A stretch of 64,000 nt of DNA, taken from positions 868,001-932,000 of the forward strand of contig NZ_CP063191.1 in NCBI RefSeq assembly GCF_028609845.1, read 5' to 3'. Position numbers and translations under genes: made by a program. The stretch comes from Corynebacterium heidelbergense. Its GTDB lineage: Bacteria; Actinomycetota; Actinomycetes; Mycobacteriales; Mycobacteriaceae. Below the pieces are notes generated by a model that had not been told where the DNA came from, did not search any database, and saw nothing but the letters and a program-made list of their open reading frames with translations. Positions 36,964 to 47,197 of this stretch are shown here, one piece after another; within the stretch, counting starts at the first letter, position 1, and each line of letters begins with the position of its first letter.

Positions 36964-38619
36964 ATGGTGAATACCGTGGATAGCACCCCACAAACCCCCA
37001 CTCTAGATACGCTCCGCCATGGCCGCATTATGGTGGCCGGAGCCGGAGTGGCCGGGCAGGGTGTCATTGCCATGTTGGGCGCGCTCCACCGGGCCGATGG
37101 TGCCCAGGGCAGCGTTGTCATTGTGGACGACGCCTCCCCGCGCGCACATCTCACCGTGTCCCAGGCCATCGAACTGTTCGCCGCGGACAGTGGTGGGCAC
37201 GGCATCGCGCTGGTCATCACATCCCCGGGGTGGCGCCCGGACTCCCCGCTTTTTGCGGCCGCGGCAGCCGCAGGCGTGCCGATCATCGGAGACATTGAGG
37301 CGGCCTGGGTTGCGGATCGGGAGGGGGCATTTGGCCCGTCCAAGACGTGGCTGGCTGTGACCGGAACGAATGGGAAGACCACCACCACGGCCATGCTCAA
37401 CCAGATGTGCCTGGCAGATGGCCGCAGTTGCGCGGCGGTGGGGAATATCGGCAAGCCCCCCGGAACGGCTCTGGCCGAGGATGCCCCGGAGCGCCGAATT
37501 GACGCGCTGGCCGCAGAAGTGTCCAGCTTCCAGTTGCACTGGGCGGAAAACTTCGCGCCGACGGCCGGGTGCGTGTTGAACCTCGCCGAGGATCACCTGG
37601 ACTGGCACGGCAGCTTCGCCGGATACGCCGCCGACAAGATGGTCGCGCTCCGCGGGGAGCACGCTGTGCTGCCAGCGGACGAGGCAGAGGTGTTGGCCTT
37701 CGCGCTCCCTGGAGGCGGACCCGCCGAGTGGCTGGCGCCCAGGGTGCATGCGTTTAGCACCGCAGATCCCCGCGTGGTGCTGGAGGGGCCCGTGAGCCAG
37801 GAGATTTCGCTGGAATCCGTTGTGGGAGTGGCCGAAGGGCGGCTGACGGAGTGGCGGCGGTGGGAAGGACCCACGGGTACCGGAGGCACCGACGCGGAGG
37901 AAACACCGGAAGAGGGGGAGAGCCTCGCCGAGGCGGCCGGTGCCCAGTGGCTGTGCACGGATCTGGCCCCGGCCGCGGGCATTTCCCCGGCGGGTCCCGC
38001 AGGTCTAGCCGATGCTGCGGCTGCTGCCGCCCTGGCCCGCTGTATCGGGGTGGCGCCCGCCAGTATCGCCGAGGCTCTATCCACCTTCCGGGTGCAGGCC
38101 CACCGCGGGCAGGTTGTCGCCCGCATCCACGGCGTGGATTGGGTGGACAATTCGAAGGCCACGAACCCTCACGCTGCCCGTGCCGCCCTGGCGGGTCAAC
38201 GCAACGTGGTGTGGGTTGCCGGGGGCCAACTGAAGGGAGCCAGTGTCGCCGAGCTCATCGCGGAAATCGGCCCGGCCCTGCGCGGGGCGGTCGCCTTAGG
38301 GGCTGACCGGGATGACATCTGCGCGGACCTCAACCGGTTGGCTCCGGACATCCCGGTGGTGCGGGTGAATGAGACGGATCCGCACCGGGCGATGGAAACC
38401 GTGGTGCGCGCCGCCCACGACATGTCCCGGGCGGGGGATAGGGTGATCCTAGCCCCGGCGGCGGCGTCCTTAGATATGTACACCGGTATGGGGCAGCGCG
38501 GCGACCTCTTCGCGCACTACGCCAACAACCTGGCCGCCAAGGACCTAGCCGCCGAGGATCGACCCCAATCGCAACCTCACCACAACGCCACTACCCCCAC
38601 CCCCCGGCAGAAGGGCTGA
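36964..38619 (+). CDS. murD: UDP-MurNAc-L-alanine:D-glutamate ligase MurD
   Basis: Adds D-glutamate to UDP-MurNAc-L-Ala. Motifs: IMVAGAGVAGQG (N-terminal nucleotide fold), LAVTGTNGKTTTTAM (P-loop), NLAEDHLDWHG, and VDNSKATNPHAARAAL. At 551 residues it is well above the roughly 450-490 usual for the family. The excess includes an acidic Glu/Gly/Thr insertion encoded near 37880-37945 (GTDAEETPEEGESLAEAAG). The start at ATG 36964 follows AGGAAAG closely; a GTG at 36967 is an equally good alternative. ftsW begins 2 nt after the stop. Confidence 0.93.
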   Translation: MVNTVDSTPQTPTLDTLRHGRIMVAGAGVAGQGVIAMLGALHRADGAQGSVVIVDDASPRAHLTVSQAIELFAADSGGHGIALVITSPGWRPDSPLFAAAAAAGVPIIGDIEAAWVADREGAFGPSKTWLAVTGTNGKTTTTAMLNQMCLADGRSCAAVGNIGKPPGTALAEDAPERRIDALAAEVSSFQLHWAENFAPTAGCVLNLAEDHLDWHGSFAGYAADKMVALRGEHAVLPADEAEVLAFALPGGGPAEWLAPRVHAFSTADPRVVLEGPVSQEISLESVVGVAEGRLTEWRRWEGPTGTGGTDAEETPEEGESLAEAAGAQWLCTDLAPAAGISPAGPAGLADAAAAAALARCIGVAPASIAEALSTFRVQAHRGQVVARIHGVDWVDNSKATNPHAARAALAGQRNVVWVAGGQLKGASVAELIAEIGPALRGAVALGADRDDICADLNRLAPDIPVVRVNETDPHRAMETVVRAAHDMSRAGDRVILAPAAASLDMYTGMGQRGDLFAHYANNLAAKDLAAEDRPQSQPHHNATTPTPRQKG

Positions 38620-38621
38620 CC

Positions 38622-40421
38622 ATGCGTGATACCTCCACCACCCGCACGGGCCTCGCCTCAGCTCGGCCGGGCGCCCGTGCGTCTGACCGAGCGAGTGCTC
38701 AGGAGACCGGCCGACGAATGAACCGGCCGGCAGAACGGTCCGGCAGCCGTAAGGCAGCGAGCGGTCGTCACGGCCATTCGGAGTGGGCCGACATCGCCGA
38801 GCGCCTGCGGACCCTCTTTACTGCCCCGCAAATGAACTACAAGGCCATCTTGCTCATCACGTTCCTCCTGGTGGGCCTGGGCCTGACGATGGTGCTCAGC
38901 TCCTCCATGGTGACCTCCCGCGCCGCCGAGGATTCCGTATGGGCGGAGTTCGCCAAGCAAGCCATGATTGTGGCAGTGGGTCTCGTGGGTTTCTGGGTGG
39001 CCTTACGGTTGAAACCGGGGCACATCGAGCGTTTGGCGCCCTGGCTGCTGGGATTGTCCGTCGTCCTGCTGCTCATCGTGCTCATTCCCGGTGTGGGCGT
39101 GGGTGCCGACGAGGTGGGCAGTAACTCCTGGCTGCGGTTCGGCTCGGTGGGTGTTCAACCCTCGGAGGTGGCGAAGCTCGCGCTCGCCGTGTGGGGTTCG
39201 TCCATCGTGTCGCGCCAAGTGCGCCGCAACCCCACGATCTTCGGGTCTTTCGGTGCCTTTGCCGCCGTAAGTGCCGTGATCCTCGGGTTGGTGCTGCTGC
39301 AAAAAGACCTGGGCATGATGCTCACTGTCGGCATCGTTCTGCTCGCCATCGTCTTCTTCGCCGGGGTGAGCTCGGTACTGCTCGCGAGCCTCGCGGGCAT
39401 CTTCGCCGTGGTCGTGTCCATCGCCATCATGGCGCAGAGCTTCCGCTCCAATCGCATCACGACGTGGATGGATGCACTGTTCCTTCGGTTTAGCGATCAG
39501 AGCATCAAGGGCAGTTCGTATCAGTCCTATCAGGGGATGCTCTCCCTGTCCGATGGGGGACTCACCGGGGCTGGTCTGGGGCAATCCCGAGCCAAGTGGT
39601 TCTACCTGCCGGAGGCGAAGAATGACTTTATCTTCGCCATCGTCGGTGAGGAACTGGGGTGGATTGGCGCGGTCATCGTCATCGCCCTATTTGCGGCGCT
39701 AGCCCTCTTTGGCATCAAGTCTGCGCTGGCCCAGGCCGATCCCTTCTACAAGATGCTCGCCGCGACCCTCACCATCGGTGTGATCGTGCAGGCCTTCTAC
39801 AACATGGGGTATGTCATGGGATTCCTCCCCGTGACCGGCATCCAGTTGCCCATGATCTCGGCCGGCGGAACCAGCGCGATCATCACCCTGTTCACGATGG
39901 GGCTGCTGGCCAACTGTGCCCGGCACGAACCCGCCACCATCTCCTCCATGCAGCACGAGGGGTTGCCGCTAATCGACCGGCTCATGCTCCTCCCGCTGCC
40001 CGAAACCCCGCGCAGCTCCGGCGAACGGCGCCGGGTGGAACGCCGCACGACCCCTCGCCGCTATGGGGCACCGGTGACCGGGCGGGCCGGGACCCCCGGC
40101 TTCCGGGGCCAGGACGTCCGCCGAGAACAAGAACGGCGGGCGGCGAGCACCCGACGGGTCTTGGGGGACGCATACCCGGGATCGGCACCGGAGGATCGAT
40201 TGGACCGCACCGGCTCGGCCGGGCGCACCGCGGGCCGCACCCGGGCCTCCCGCTTTTCCGCCTCCGCCCCCCCGCGGGCCACTAGCTATGATGGTCGCCG
40301 CCGCACGCAACTGCCCCCACCACGCAGCGGGAGTTCCCGTGCAGACAGAACCCCGTCATCGGGGGGCCGTGACCAACCAACGCCGGGGCAGCAACGCCCC
40401 CCGAGGAGGCGAAACTACTAG
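38622..40421 (+). CDS. ftsW: SEDS-family peptidoglycan polymerase FtsW
   Basis: Septal glycosyltransferase that polymerises lipid II together with FtsI. Ten hydrophobic helices lie between about residues 70 and 430. SEDS motifs are [31 protein letters not shown], the extracellular [16 protein letters not shown] with the catalytic-type Asp, and [19 protein letters not shown]. The N-terminal ~65 residues are Arg/Ser-rich. The C-terminal ~165 are an Arg/Pro/Ser-rich disordered tail, long even for actinobacteria. The stop overlaps the murG start by one base. Confidence 0.94.
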   Translation: MRDTSTTRTGLASARPGARASDRASAQETGRRMNRPAERSGSRKAASGRHGHSEWADIAERLRTLFTAPQMNYKAILLITFLLVGLGLTMVLSSSMVTSRAAEDSVWAEFAKQAMIVAVGLVGFWVALRLKPGHIERLAPWLLGLSVVLLLIVLIPGVGVGADEVGSNSWLRFGSVGVQPSEVAKLALAVWGSSIVSRQVRRNPTIFGSFGAFAAVSAVILGLVLLQKDLGMMLTVGIVLLAIVFFAGVSSVLLASLAGIFAVVVSIAIMAQSFRSNRITTWMDALFLRFSDQSIKGSSYQSYQGMLSLSDGGLTGAGLGQSRAKWFYLPEAKNDFIFAIVGEELGWIGAVIVIALFAALALFGIKSALAQADPFYKMLAATLTIGVIVQAFYNMGYVMGFLPVTGIQLPMISAGGTSAIITLFTMGLLANCARHEPATISSMQHEGLPLIDRLMLLPLPETPRSSGERRRVERRTTPRRYGAPVTGRAGTPGFRGQDVRREQERRAASTRRVLGDAYPGSAPEDRLDRTGSAGRTAGRTRASRFSASAPPRATSYDGRRRTQLPPPRSGSSRADRTPSSGGRDQPTPGQQRPPRRRNY

Positions 40422-41548
40422 TGACCAGCACATCCTCCACCCCGGGCTCAACCCACACCGAATCCGGGCCCTCCGTTGTAGTCGCCGGAGGCGGCACGGC
40501 CGGGCATATCGAACCGGCAATGGCCGTGGCAGAGGCGGTCAAGCGGTTGGCGCCCGAGGCCCGGGTGACTGCGCTGGGGACCACGAAGGGTCTGGAGAGC
40601 TCGCTCATCCCGGCCCGCGGTTTTGACCTCCGGCTTATTCCGCCGGTGCCCGTTCCCCGCAAAGCCAACCGAGACCTGCTCACCCTCCCGCTGCGTCTCA
40701 AGGCCGCCATCTCCGCGACCCGGGCGGCCCTGCGGGAGCTGCAGGCCGATGTGGTCATCGGCTTCGGCGGTTATGTTTCGGCGCCTGCCTACCTAGCCGC
40801 GCGCAGCCTAGGCATCCCCTTCTTCGTCCACGAGGCCAACGCCAGCGCAGGGATGTCCAACAAGCTGGGTGCCAAGCTGGGGGGCACGGCCCTGGCGGCG
40901 GTGGAGGGCTCTGGCCTGCCCGCCGAGACCGTGGGTATCCCCGTCAAGCAGGCGGTGCTGGATCTGGACCGGCAGGCGCTCCGGGCGCAGGCCAGGGAGC
41001 ATTTCCACCTGTCCCCGGAGGAACCGGTGCTGCTGGTGACCGGCGGTTCGCAGGGGGCCCGCTCCCTCAATGACGCGGTGCTAGGAGCAGCGCAAACGCT
41101 CCACGACGCCCGCATTGGCGTGTTGCACGCCTATGGCAAGAAAAACTCCATCACCGCTCCGGTGTACCCGGACTCCCCGGCCTACGTGGCCCTGCCGTAT
41201 ATCGAGCGGATGGACCTGGCCTACGCCGCCGCGGACATGGTGTTGTGCCGCTCCGGCGCGATGACGGTTGCGGAGGTTTCCGCAGTGGGGCTGCCAGCGG
41301 TCTACGTTCCCCTCCCGCATGGCAACGGCGAACAGCGGCTCAATGCCCTCCCCGTGGTGGAGGCCGGGGGCGGAATGCTGGTCCGAGACGAGGACCTCAG
41401 CCCGCAGCGGGTGGCCCAGGAGGTCATCCCGGTGTTGCGGGATCCGGAGCGGCTAGGCGAACTGTCCAAGAAGGCCCGTCTGGCGGGTCACCGGTCGGCG
41501 GCAGACGATATCGCTCGGCGATTGCTCGCGGCCGCCCGGGCTCGCTGA
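40421..41548 (+). CDS. murG: UDP-GlcNAc:lipid I N-acetylglucosaminyltransferase MurG
   Basis: GT28 enzyme converting lipid I to lipid II on the inner membrane face. N-terminal [21 protein letters not shown] is the diphosphate-binding loop; [20 protein letters not shown] with [12 protein letters not shown] follows. The C-terminal half has [15 protein letters not shown] and the acceptor block [20 protein letters not shown]. The GTG start at 40421 shares a base with the ftsW stop (TAGTG) and has GAGGAGG about 12 nt upstream. Length is 375 residues. Confidence 0.95.
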   Translation: MTSTSSTPGSTHTESGPSVVVAGGGTAGHIEPAMAVAEAVKRLAPEARVTALGTTKGLESSLIPARGFDLRLIPPVPVPRKANRDLLTLPLRLKAAISATRAALRELQADVVIGFGGYVSAPAYLAARSLGIPFFVHEANASAGMSNKLGAKLGGTALAAVEGSGLPAETVGIPVKQAVLDLDRQALRAQAREHFHLSPEEPVLLVTGGSQGARSLNDAVLGAAQTLHDARIGVLHAYGKKNSITAPVYPDSPAYVALPYIERMDLAYAAADMVLCRSGAMTVAEVSAVGLPAVYVPLPHGNGEQRLNALPVVEAGGGMLVRDEDLSPQRVAQEVIPVLRDPERLGELSKKARLAGHRSAADDIARRLLAAARAR

Positions 41549-41633
41549 GGCAACGCGGATAGAGGACATTCGAACAACGGCGTCTCCCCAGGGCGACACA
41601 ACGGAAGCAACGCAAGACAGGGAAGTGAACAAC

Positions 41634-43304
41634 ATGTCGAGTCAGACCCCCAGCCCCAGCAATCCGGCCCCGGTCGAGGCGGATCTCACCCGCGTGCACA
41701 TGGTGGGCATCGGTGGCGCTGGGATGTCTGGCATAGCGAGAATTCTCCTCGCTCGGGGCTATGCGGTGAGTGGCTCCGATATGAAGGATTCCCGCAGCAT
41801 CCTCGCGCTGCGAGCTGCAGGGGCAGTCGTCGGGATTGGTCACGATGAGGCCAACCTGACCCTTGACGGCGAGCTGCCCACCGTGGTGGTGACGTCTTTC
41901 GCCGCCATTCCGCAGGACAATCCGGAGTTGGCCGCTGCCCGTCAGCGGGGGATTCCGGTGGTGCGGCGTTCCGATGTGCTGGCGATGCTGCTGCGGTCCA
42001 GGCGTTCCTTCTTGCTGGCGGGGACGCATGGGAAGACCTCCACGACGTCCATGGCCGTCGCTGCTCTGCAGCAGGCGGGGCAGGATCCCTCGTTCGCCAT
42101 CGGGGGGCAGCTCAATCGCGCGGGCACGAACGCTCACCACGGCACCGGGGATATTTTCGTTGCCGAGGCCGATGAGTCCGACGGCTCCTTCCTCTCCTAC
42201 GAGCCGGAGGTCGCCGTGGTGACCAACATCGAGCCCGATCACCTGGACTACTTCAGAACGGCCGAGGCCTATGTGGATGTCTTCCGGGCCTTTGCCGGGA
42301 GGGTGCAGTCCGGTGGGGCCCTCTTGTTGTGTCTTGAGGACGCCGGTTCCGCCGCGTTGGCCGAAGCCCTCGTCCGCGATGGCTTCCCCGGCCCCCAGGA
42401 GGGCAGGCGAGTTCTGGGTTACGGCAGCGTGGAGGCTGTGCGGGCGCACCCGGAGGTCCCCGTCATCGCCGCCGTTCAGGACATCTCGGTGACCCCTACG
42501 GGCACTTTGTCCCACGTCACCTTCTACGACCCCAGTGGGGCTACTAGGGGCGGCGATGTGGAGGCGGCGGTTGGCGAGGAGGCCGCAGGCACGAGGGCGT
42601 CCGGCGAAGCGGCGGCAGGTACGCACACGGTGGCGCTGGAAGTCCGCATCCCCGGGGATCACATGGTCCTCAATGCGGTGGCGGCCGTGGCGGGCAGCTA
42701 CGTCCTCGGCGCAGACATCGAGCGCGCCGTGGCAGGCGTCAGCGCCTTCGATGGTGTCCGCCGACGCTTCGAATCGCATGGTTCCGTAGCCGGGGTAGAG
42801 GTGTACGACGACTACGCGCATCACCCCACGGAGGTGGAAGCGGTGCTCACCGCCGCGCGCCAGCGCCAGGGTGCCGGGGGAGGCGGGAGGGTGCTCGCCG
42901 TCTTCCAGCCCCACCTGTACTCCCGCACGATGACTTTCGCCGAGGAGTTCGCGCGCGCGCTCTCACTGGCGGACCAGGTCTTCCTGCTGGACATCTTCGG
43001 TGCCCGGGAGCAACCGGTGGAGGGGGTGGATTCGCGCATCATCGGGTTCAACCTCAACGTGCCCTGGGAGTTCGTGCCGGAGTTCGTTGCGCTACCGGGC
43101 CGCGTTGGGCAGCACGCCCGGCCCGGCGATTTGGTGCTGACTCTGGGGGCTGGGACTGTGACCATGCTCGCCGACGAGATCATTCGGGAGCTAGCGGAAC
43201 GGGCGGCTGATCCGTCGGCCGGGGAAGAATCCGCAGGTGCCCCGTCGGCCGGGGAGGAATCCCCAGGTGCTGCGGCTGAGGCGCCGGAGGAGTCCACCCG
43301 ATGA
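41634..43304 (+). CDS. murC: UDP-N-acetylmuramate:L-alanine ligase MurC
   Basis: First amino-acid ligase of the stem peptide. Motifs: HMVGIGGAGMSGIARILL, LAGTHGKTSTTSMAV (P-loop), AEADESDGSFLSY, NIEPDHLDYF and YDDYAHHPTEVEAVL. The ATG at 41634 has AGGGA at a 10-nt spacing; an upstream GTG (41625) lies too close to that site. The protein is 556 residues, about 60 longer than the M. tuberculosis enzyme as I recall it. Part is an Ala/Glu insertion near 42545-42625. Part is a C-terminal acidic tail built from a 30-bp DNA repeat. ftsQ overlaps the stop by 4 nt. Confidence 0.94.
   Translation: MSSQTPSPSNPAPVEADLTRVHMVGIGGAGMSGIARILLARGYAVSGSDMKDSRSILALRAAGAVVGIGHDEANLTLDGELPTVVVTSFAAIPQDNPELAAARQRGIPVVRRSDVLAMLLRSRRSFLLAGTHGKTSTTSMAVAALQQAGQDPSFAIGGQLNRAGTNAHHGTGDIFVAEADESDGSFLSYEPEVAVVTNIEPDHLDYFRTAEAYVDVFRAFAGRVQSGGALLLCLEDAGSAALAEALVRDGFPGPQEGRRVLGYGSVEAVRAHPEVPVIAAVQDISVTPTGTLSHVTFYDPSGATRGGDVEAAVGEEAAGTRASGEAAAGTHTVALEVRIPGDHMVLNAVAAVAGSYVLGADIERAVAGVSAFDGVRRRFESHGSVAGVEVYDDYAHHPTEVEAVLTAARQRQGAGGGGRVLAVFQPHLYSRTMTFAEEFARALSLADQVFLLDIFGAREQPVEGVDSRIIGFNLNVPWEFVPEFVALPGRVGQHARPGDLVLTLGAGTVTMLADEIIRELAERAADPSAGEESAGAPSAGEESPGAAAEAPEESTR
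43212..43271. repeat. 30-bp tandem duplication inside the murC 3' end
   Basis: Two head-to-tail 30-bp units (43212-43241 and 43242-43271), differing at three positions, start with CCGTCGGCCGGGGA and encode the repeated peptide PSAGEESAGA/PSAGEESPGA. They lengthen the acidic MurC tail in frame. Confidence 0.8.
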
Positions 43305-44008
43305 AGGAGAACGAACCCGCCGGTGCGCGGCCGAGCGGCCGCAGGGCCCCTCGTCGACGGATTCTGCTGCGAACGCTAGTAGGGCTGCTGGTCCTGGGGG
43401 TGCTCGCAGTTGCCGTCGCCTACTTCGTGCCGGTGCTTGGCGTTCGCGCCATCACCGTGGAAGGTGTCGCGCGCGCTGATGACGCCGCCATCACCCGGGC
43501 CAGCGGCATTCGCGAGGGCGACAACATGCTGCGGGTGGACACCACCGCCGCGGCTCGCAACGTCGCCGGACAGGCCTGGGTGGAGCGGGTGACGGTCGCC
43601 CGCCACTGGCCGCGGACCATTGCTGTGCAAGTCACCGAGCACGACCCAGCGGGGGTGCTCAAGCAGGGAAATCAAACCCAGTTGGTGGACACGAAGGGCA
43701 ACATTTTCCTCTCCGGAGCGGCTGCCGAGGGCGTCCCGGAGTTCCGTAACATTCGCGCGGAGGACTCGGCGGCGCTGCACGCCGCCGCCACCGCGGTCGG
43801 GGCCCTGCCGCCAGAGGTACGCGCCCAGTTAGAAGCGGTGGAAGCTCCGGGTGAGTCCAGCGTGAAGCTGCTCATCAAGGGGGGCAAGACGGTGTTCTGG
43901 GGAACCGCTGAGCGAGCAGCGGAAAAGGCGGAGGCCACTCGTATCGTCTTGACCCGGGAGGGCACGGCGTGGAATGTCTCCAATCCGGCTATGCCCACGG
44001 TTCGCTAA
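43301..44008 (+). CDS. ftsQ: cell division protein FtsQ
   Basis: Bitopic divisome scaffold. A basic cytoplasmic N-terminus (residues 1-23) and one helix (about 24-46, LVGLLVLGVLAVAVAYFVPV) are followed by a POTRA domain beginning VRAITVEGVARADDAAI. The beta domain has PRTIAVQVTEHDPAGVL and DTKGNIFLSG. Length is 235 residues. The ATG overlaps the murC stop (ATGA). It should bridge FtsL and the FtsWI synthase to the FtsZ ring. Confidence 0.93.
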   Translation: MKENEPAGARPSGRRAPRRRILLRTLVGLLVLGVLAVAVAYFVPVLGVRAITVEGVARADDAAITRASGIREGDNMLRVDTTAAARNVAGQAWVERVTVARHWPRTIAVQVTEHDPAGVLKQGNQTQLVDTKGNIFLSGAAAEGVPEFRNIRAEDSAALHAAATAVGALPPEVRAQLEAVEAPGESSVKLLIKGGKTVFWGTAERAAEKAEATRIVLTREGTAWNVSNPAMPTVR

Positions 44009-44253
44009 AACGCCCGAAACCTCAAGCTGACGTTTAAACCTACGACACGCCACGAAAAAATGTGCGCCAATCACACGGGTGAAACCCGCAAAATTGGGAA
44101 CCGAACACGAAAACGGCACCATCCCCTTGCGCAGGCTGGGGGTAGCTGCACTCGCAGCTGATTGCGCTACCAGCGCTACCGCGTATGAGCAGCGCAAATG
44201 GCCCGGGGATCAAAAGAACACGTACTACCCACACAGGAAGGCGGTCGGCCCAT

Positions 44254-45543
44254 ATGACCACTCCAGGAAACCACCTCGCGGAAATCAAGGTGGTTGGCGT
44301 TGGTGGCGGCGGTGTCAACGCCGTCAACCGGATGATCGACGCCAAACTTCAGGGCGTTGAATTCATCGCCATCAACACTGATGCACAGGCCCTTATGCTG
44401 ACCGATGCAGATGTGAAGCTGGATATCGGCCGGGAAGAGACCCGCGGCCTCGGTGCCGGGGCCAACCCCGAGGTGGGCCGGAAGTCCGCCGAGGATCACA
44501 AGGACCAGATCGAGGAGATCCTCGCGGGTGCGGACATGGTCTTCGTCACCGCCGGGGAGGGCGGCGGCACGGGCACCGGCGCGGCTCCGGTCGTGGCAAA
44601 CATCGCCAAGAAGCAGAATGCCCTGACCGTGGGTGTGGTCACCCGGCCCTTCACGTTCGAGGGCCCCCGCCGCTCCAAGCAGGCCCTCGCCGGCATCGAG
44701 GCCCTTCGGGAGGTTTGCGACACCCTCATCGTGATCCCCAACGATTCCCTGTTGAAGATCGGTGACGAGCAGCTCTCCATGATGGACGCCTTCCGCAAGG
44801 CCGATGAGGTGCTGCTCTCCGGTGTGGAAGGCATCACCCGCTTGATCACCACCCCTGGTGTGATCAACGTCGACTTTGCCGACGTTCGTTCCGTGATGAC
44901 GGACGCCGGCAGTGCCCTTATGGGCATCGGCACAGCCCGGGGGGAATCCCGTGCGGTGAAGGCGACCGAAGCGGCGATCAACTCGCCCCTCCTGGAGTCC
45001 ACGATGCAGGGGGCCAAGGGAGTGCTGCTGTCCTTCGCCGGTGGCTCCGACCTGGGGCTCATGGAGGTCAGCGAGGCCGCCTCGCTGGTGGAGAACCTCG
45101 CCGACGAAGAGGCCAACATCATCTTCGGCACCACGATCGACGACCAGCTCGGCGATGAAATCCGCGTCACCGTCATCGCGGCGGGCTTCGACGACTCCCC
45201 CTCGGCCTCCTCCACCTCCCAGCGAGGTGGGGCCAGCGCAGGGCAGGCCAGCTCGGAAGGGACCCAGTCCCACTCCGCCGGGTCCAGCATCTTCGGTTCG
45301 GATGCGGCCCCGGCAGCCCGCCCCGCCAGCCAGGAGCCAGAGTCGGCCCCGGCAACGAGCTTCGCGCAGCGCACCCGCGGGGAGATGCCGCAGAGCCACC
45401 CGCAGCCCGGTGGTCTGTTCACCACCCGGGATAACGACTCCCAGCTGGGGTACCCGGGGGCTAGCCAGTCCGGCCAGTCTGGTCAGGGCCGTCACGCTGT
45501 CGACGACGATGAAGACGATCTGGATCTGCCGAGCTTCCTCTGA
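44254..45543 (+). CDS. ftsZ: tubulin-like division GTPase FtsZ
   Basis: Forms the cytokinetic ring. GTP-binding motifs are intact: [14 protein letters not shown] (about 14-27), the tubulin signature GGGTGTG at 103-109 and [11 protein letters not shown] further on. After the globular core (to about 315) comes a Ser/Gly/Pro/Gln-rich linker and the conserved C-terminal peptide DDLDLPSFL, which binds SepF and FtsW in actinobacteria. The ATG at 44254 has AGGAAGG 12 nt upstream; an earlier in-frame start adds a non-conserved peptide. The 245-bp upstream gap probably contains its own promoter(s), which I could not define. Confidence 0.96.
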   Translation: MTTPGNHLAEIKVVGVGGGGVNAVNRMIDAKLQGVEFIAINTDAQALMLTDADVKLDIGREETRGLGAGANPEVGRKSAEDHKDQIEEILAGADMVFVTAGEGGGTGTGAAPVVANIAKKQNALTVGVVTRPFTFEGPRRSKQALAGIEALREVCDTLIVIPNDSLLKIGDEQLSMMDAFRKADEVLLSGVEGITRLITTPGVINVDFADVRSVMTDAGSALMGIGTARGESRAVKATEAAINSPLLESTMQGAKGVLLSFAGGSDLGLMEVSEAASLVENLADEEANIIFGTTIDDQLGDEIRVTVIAAGFDDSPSASSTSQRGGASAGQASSEGTQSHSAGSSIFGSDAAPAARPASQEPESAPATSFAQRTRGEMPQSHPQPGGLFTTRDNDSQLGYPGASQSGQSGQGRHAVDDDEDDLDLPSFL

Positions 45544-45572
45544 GAAGCTGCCCGTCCTAAGGAAGCGAGTCC

Positions 45573-46376
45573 GTGACTACCTCCTCACCCACCGCTGTTC
45601 GCAAGGCCTTTAGCAACCGCTTCGGTGGGGCCTCTGCCGGGCCCTATGAGTCCTTCAACTTGGGCTCCCATGTGGGGGATGACCCCGCCGCGGTGCGGGC
45701 CAACCGGTCCCGTCTCGCCGCCGTGCTGGGGGTGGACACCCTGGTGTTCATGGAGCAGATTCACTCGCCGACGGTCACGGAGGTGACGGCACAGCACCTG
45801 CGAGACCGGCGGCCCCTGGGGGACTCGGCGGAGGGAGTGAGCGAGGTTCTCGTCGAGACCACGGATGCGCTGATCGCCACGGTGCCGGACATCGCCCTGG
45901 TGGTGCTCACCGCCGACTGTGTGCCCCTGTTGCTCTCCGATGACTCCGCAGGCGTGATCGCCGCCGTCCACGCAGGGCGAATGGGCGCACGCAATGGCAT
46001 CGTCGCGCGCACCGTTGCCCGGATGGTGGAGCTAGGCGCTGCAGAAGCAAACATCCACGCGCTAATGGGTCCGGCAGCCAGCGGAGACCATTACGAGGTG
46101 CCGGAGGCCATGGCCGCCGATGTGGAGGCCAAGCTTCCGGGCTCACGGACCCGCACCACCCGAGGCACGCCGGGGCTGGACATCCGTTCGGGGATTGCCC
46201 GACAGCTATCCAGCCTGGGCGTGCGCACCGTCGACATAGACCCGCGATGCACCATTGCGGATCACGATTACTTCTCCTACCGCCGGGATGGAACCACGGG
46301 CCGCCAGGCCGGGGTGGTGTGGCTGGACTCCCGCGGAGCGCAGTCCGGGGGCGGACATTCCCGAGGCGCGCAGTGA
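45573..46376 (+). CDS. pgeF: multicopper-oxidoreductase-like (YfiH/PgeF) protein
   Basis: DUF152/laccase-domain protein of 267 residues. The E. coli homologue removes mis-incorporated L-Ser from UDP-MurNAc; other members act as purine nucleoside phosphorylases. The zinc-site residues are the Cys in LTADCVPLLL and the His in AAVHAGRMGA; another His is expected near MEQIHSPTVTEV. The usual HAGWRG is HAGRMG here, a variation I believe is common in actinobacteria. GTG start at 45573 with AAGGA about 11 nt upstream. It lies between ftsZ and yggS as in most actinobacteria, and its stop overlaps yggS by one base. Confidence 0.86.
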   Translation: MTTSSPTAVRKAFSNRFGGASAGPYESFNLGSHVGDDPAAVRANRSRLAAVLGVDTLVFMEQIHSPTVTEVTAQHLRDRRPLGDSAEGVSEVLVETTDALIATVPDIALVVLTADCVPLLLSDDSAGVIAAVHAGRMGARNGIVARTVARMVELGAAEANIHALMGPAASGDHYEVPEAMAADVEAKLPGSRTRTTRGTPGLDIRSGIARQLSSLGVRTVDIDPRCTIADHDYFSYRRDGTTGRQAGVVWLDSRGAQSGGGHSRGAQ

Positions 46377-47140
46377 TGGCCGGTCCTCATGAATCTGCGG
46401 GCTCGCCATCGTCGCGCGATGACGTAGATGCGAGCGCTACACACATCGAGCAGGCCCGCCGCGAGCAGCTAGCCGAGCGCCTCGCCGCGGTGCACGAACG
46501 GATCGCCGCGGCCGGGGGTGCAGACCTGCTGCCGGTGACGAAGTTCCATCCGGCGCGGGACTTGCGCCTGCTCGCGGGTCTTGGCGTTCACACTGTAGGG
46601 GAGAACCGGGAGCAGGAAGCCCGCAGCAAGCATGAGGAGCTGGGCGGGCACCCCGCCATCGCCATGATCGGCCAGATCCAAACGAAGAAGGCCAACAGCG
46701 TCGCCCGCTGGGCCAGCGCCGTGCACACCGCCGATAGCGAAAAGCTCATCCGGGCACTGTCCAGGGGAACGGGGCTGGCCCTGGAGCGCGGGGATCGCAG
46801 CACGGAATTGGAGGTGCTCATCCAATTCAGTGCCGACGGTGATCCGCACCGCGGTGGGGCGGTGGCTGGGGATATCCAAGCGCTGGCGGACGCCATCAGC
46901 GGCGCGCCCCACCTACGTCTGCGCGGCCTCATGACAGTGCCGCCGCTGGGTTGGGATGCCCGGGAAGTATTCACCCGCGGACGCCAGTTGCTGGAGAGCA
47001 TCGCGGACCGGATAGAGGGCAGCCCCGTATACTCAGCGGGGATGAGTGGCGACCTAGAGCTGGCCATAGCGGAGGGGGCCACTGTAGTGCGTGTCGGAAC
47101 AGACATCCTAGGACCCCGGCCCAGTACGTTAGACATCTAA
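46376..47140 (+). CDS. YggS/PROSC family pyridoxal-phosphate-binding homeostasis protein
   Basis: Fold type III PLP protein that buffers cellular PLP. The PLP lysine lies in DLLPVTKFHPARDL, followed by TVGENREQEARSKHEEL, AMIGQIQTKKANSVARW, LRGLMTVPP, YSAGMSGDLELAIAEGATVVRVGTDILG. Length is 254 residues from the ATG that overlaps the pgeF stop (TGATG). A longer in-frame reading starts within pgeF and is rejected. An N-terminal Ser/Asp-rich extension of ~25 residues precedes the domain. Confidence 0.9.
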   Translation: MAGPHESAGSPSSRDDVDASATHIEQARREQLAERLAAVHERIAAAGGADLLPVTKFHPARDLRLLAGLGVHTVGENREQEARSKHEELGGHPAIAMIGQIQTKKANSVARWASAVHTADSEKLIRALSRGTGLALERGDRSTELEVLIQFSADGDPHRGGAVAGDIQALADAISGAPHLRLRGLMTVPPLGWDAREVFTRGRQLLESIADRIEGSPVYSAGMSGDLELAIAEGATVVRVGTDILGPRPSTLDI

Positions 47141-47197
47141 GACGAACCAGCAACGCACATCGGCGCGGCGGCGTCAGCGGAAAGGTAAGCGAAGAAC

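Noticed and set aside
44060..44080. GlxR-like TGTGCGCCAATCACA upstream of ftsZ
   Set aside because: The half-sites are one base too close (15 bp instead of 16) and the left arm is imperfect.
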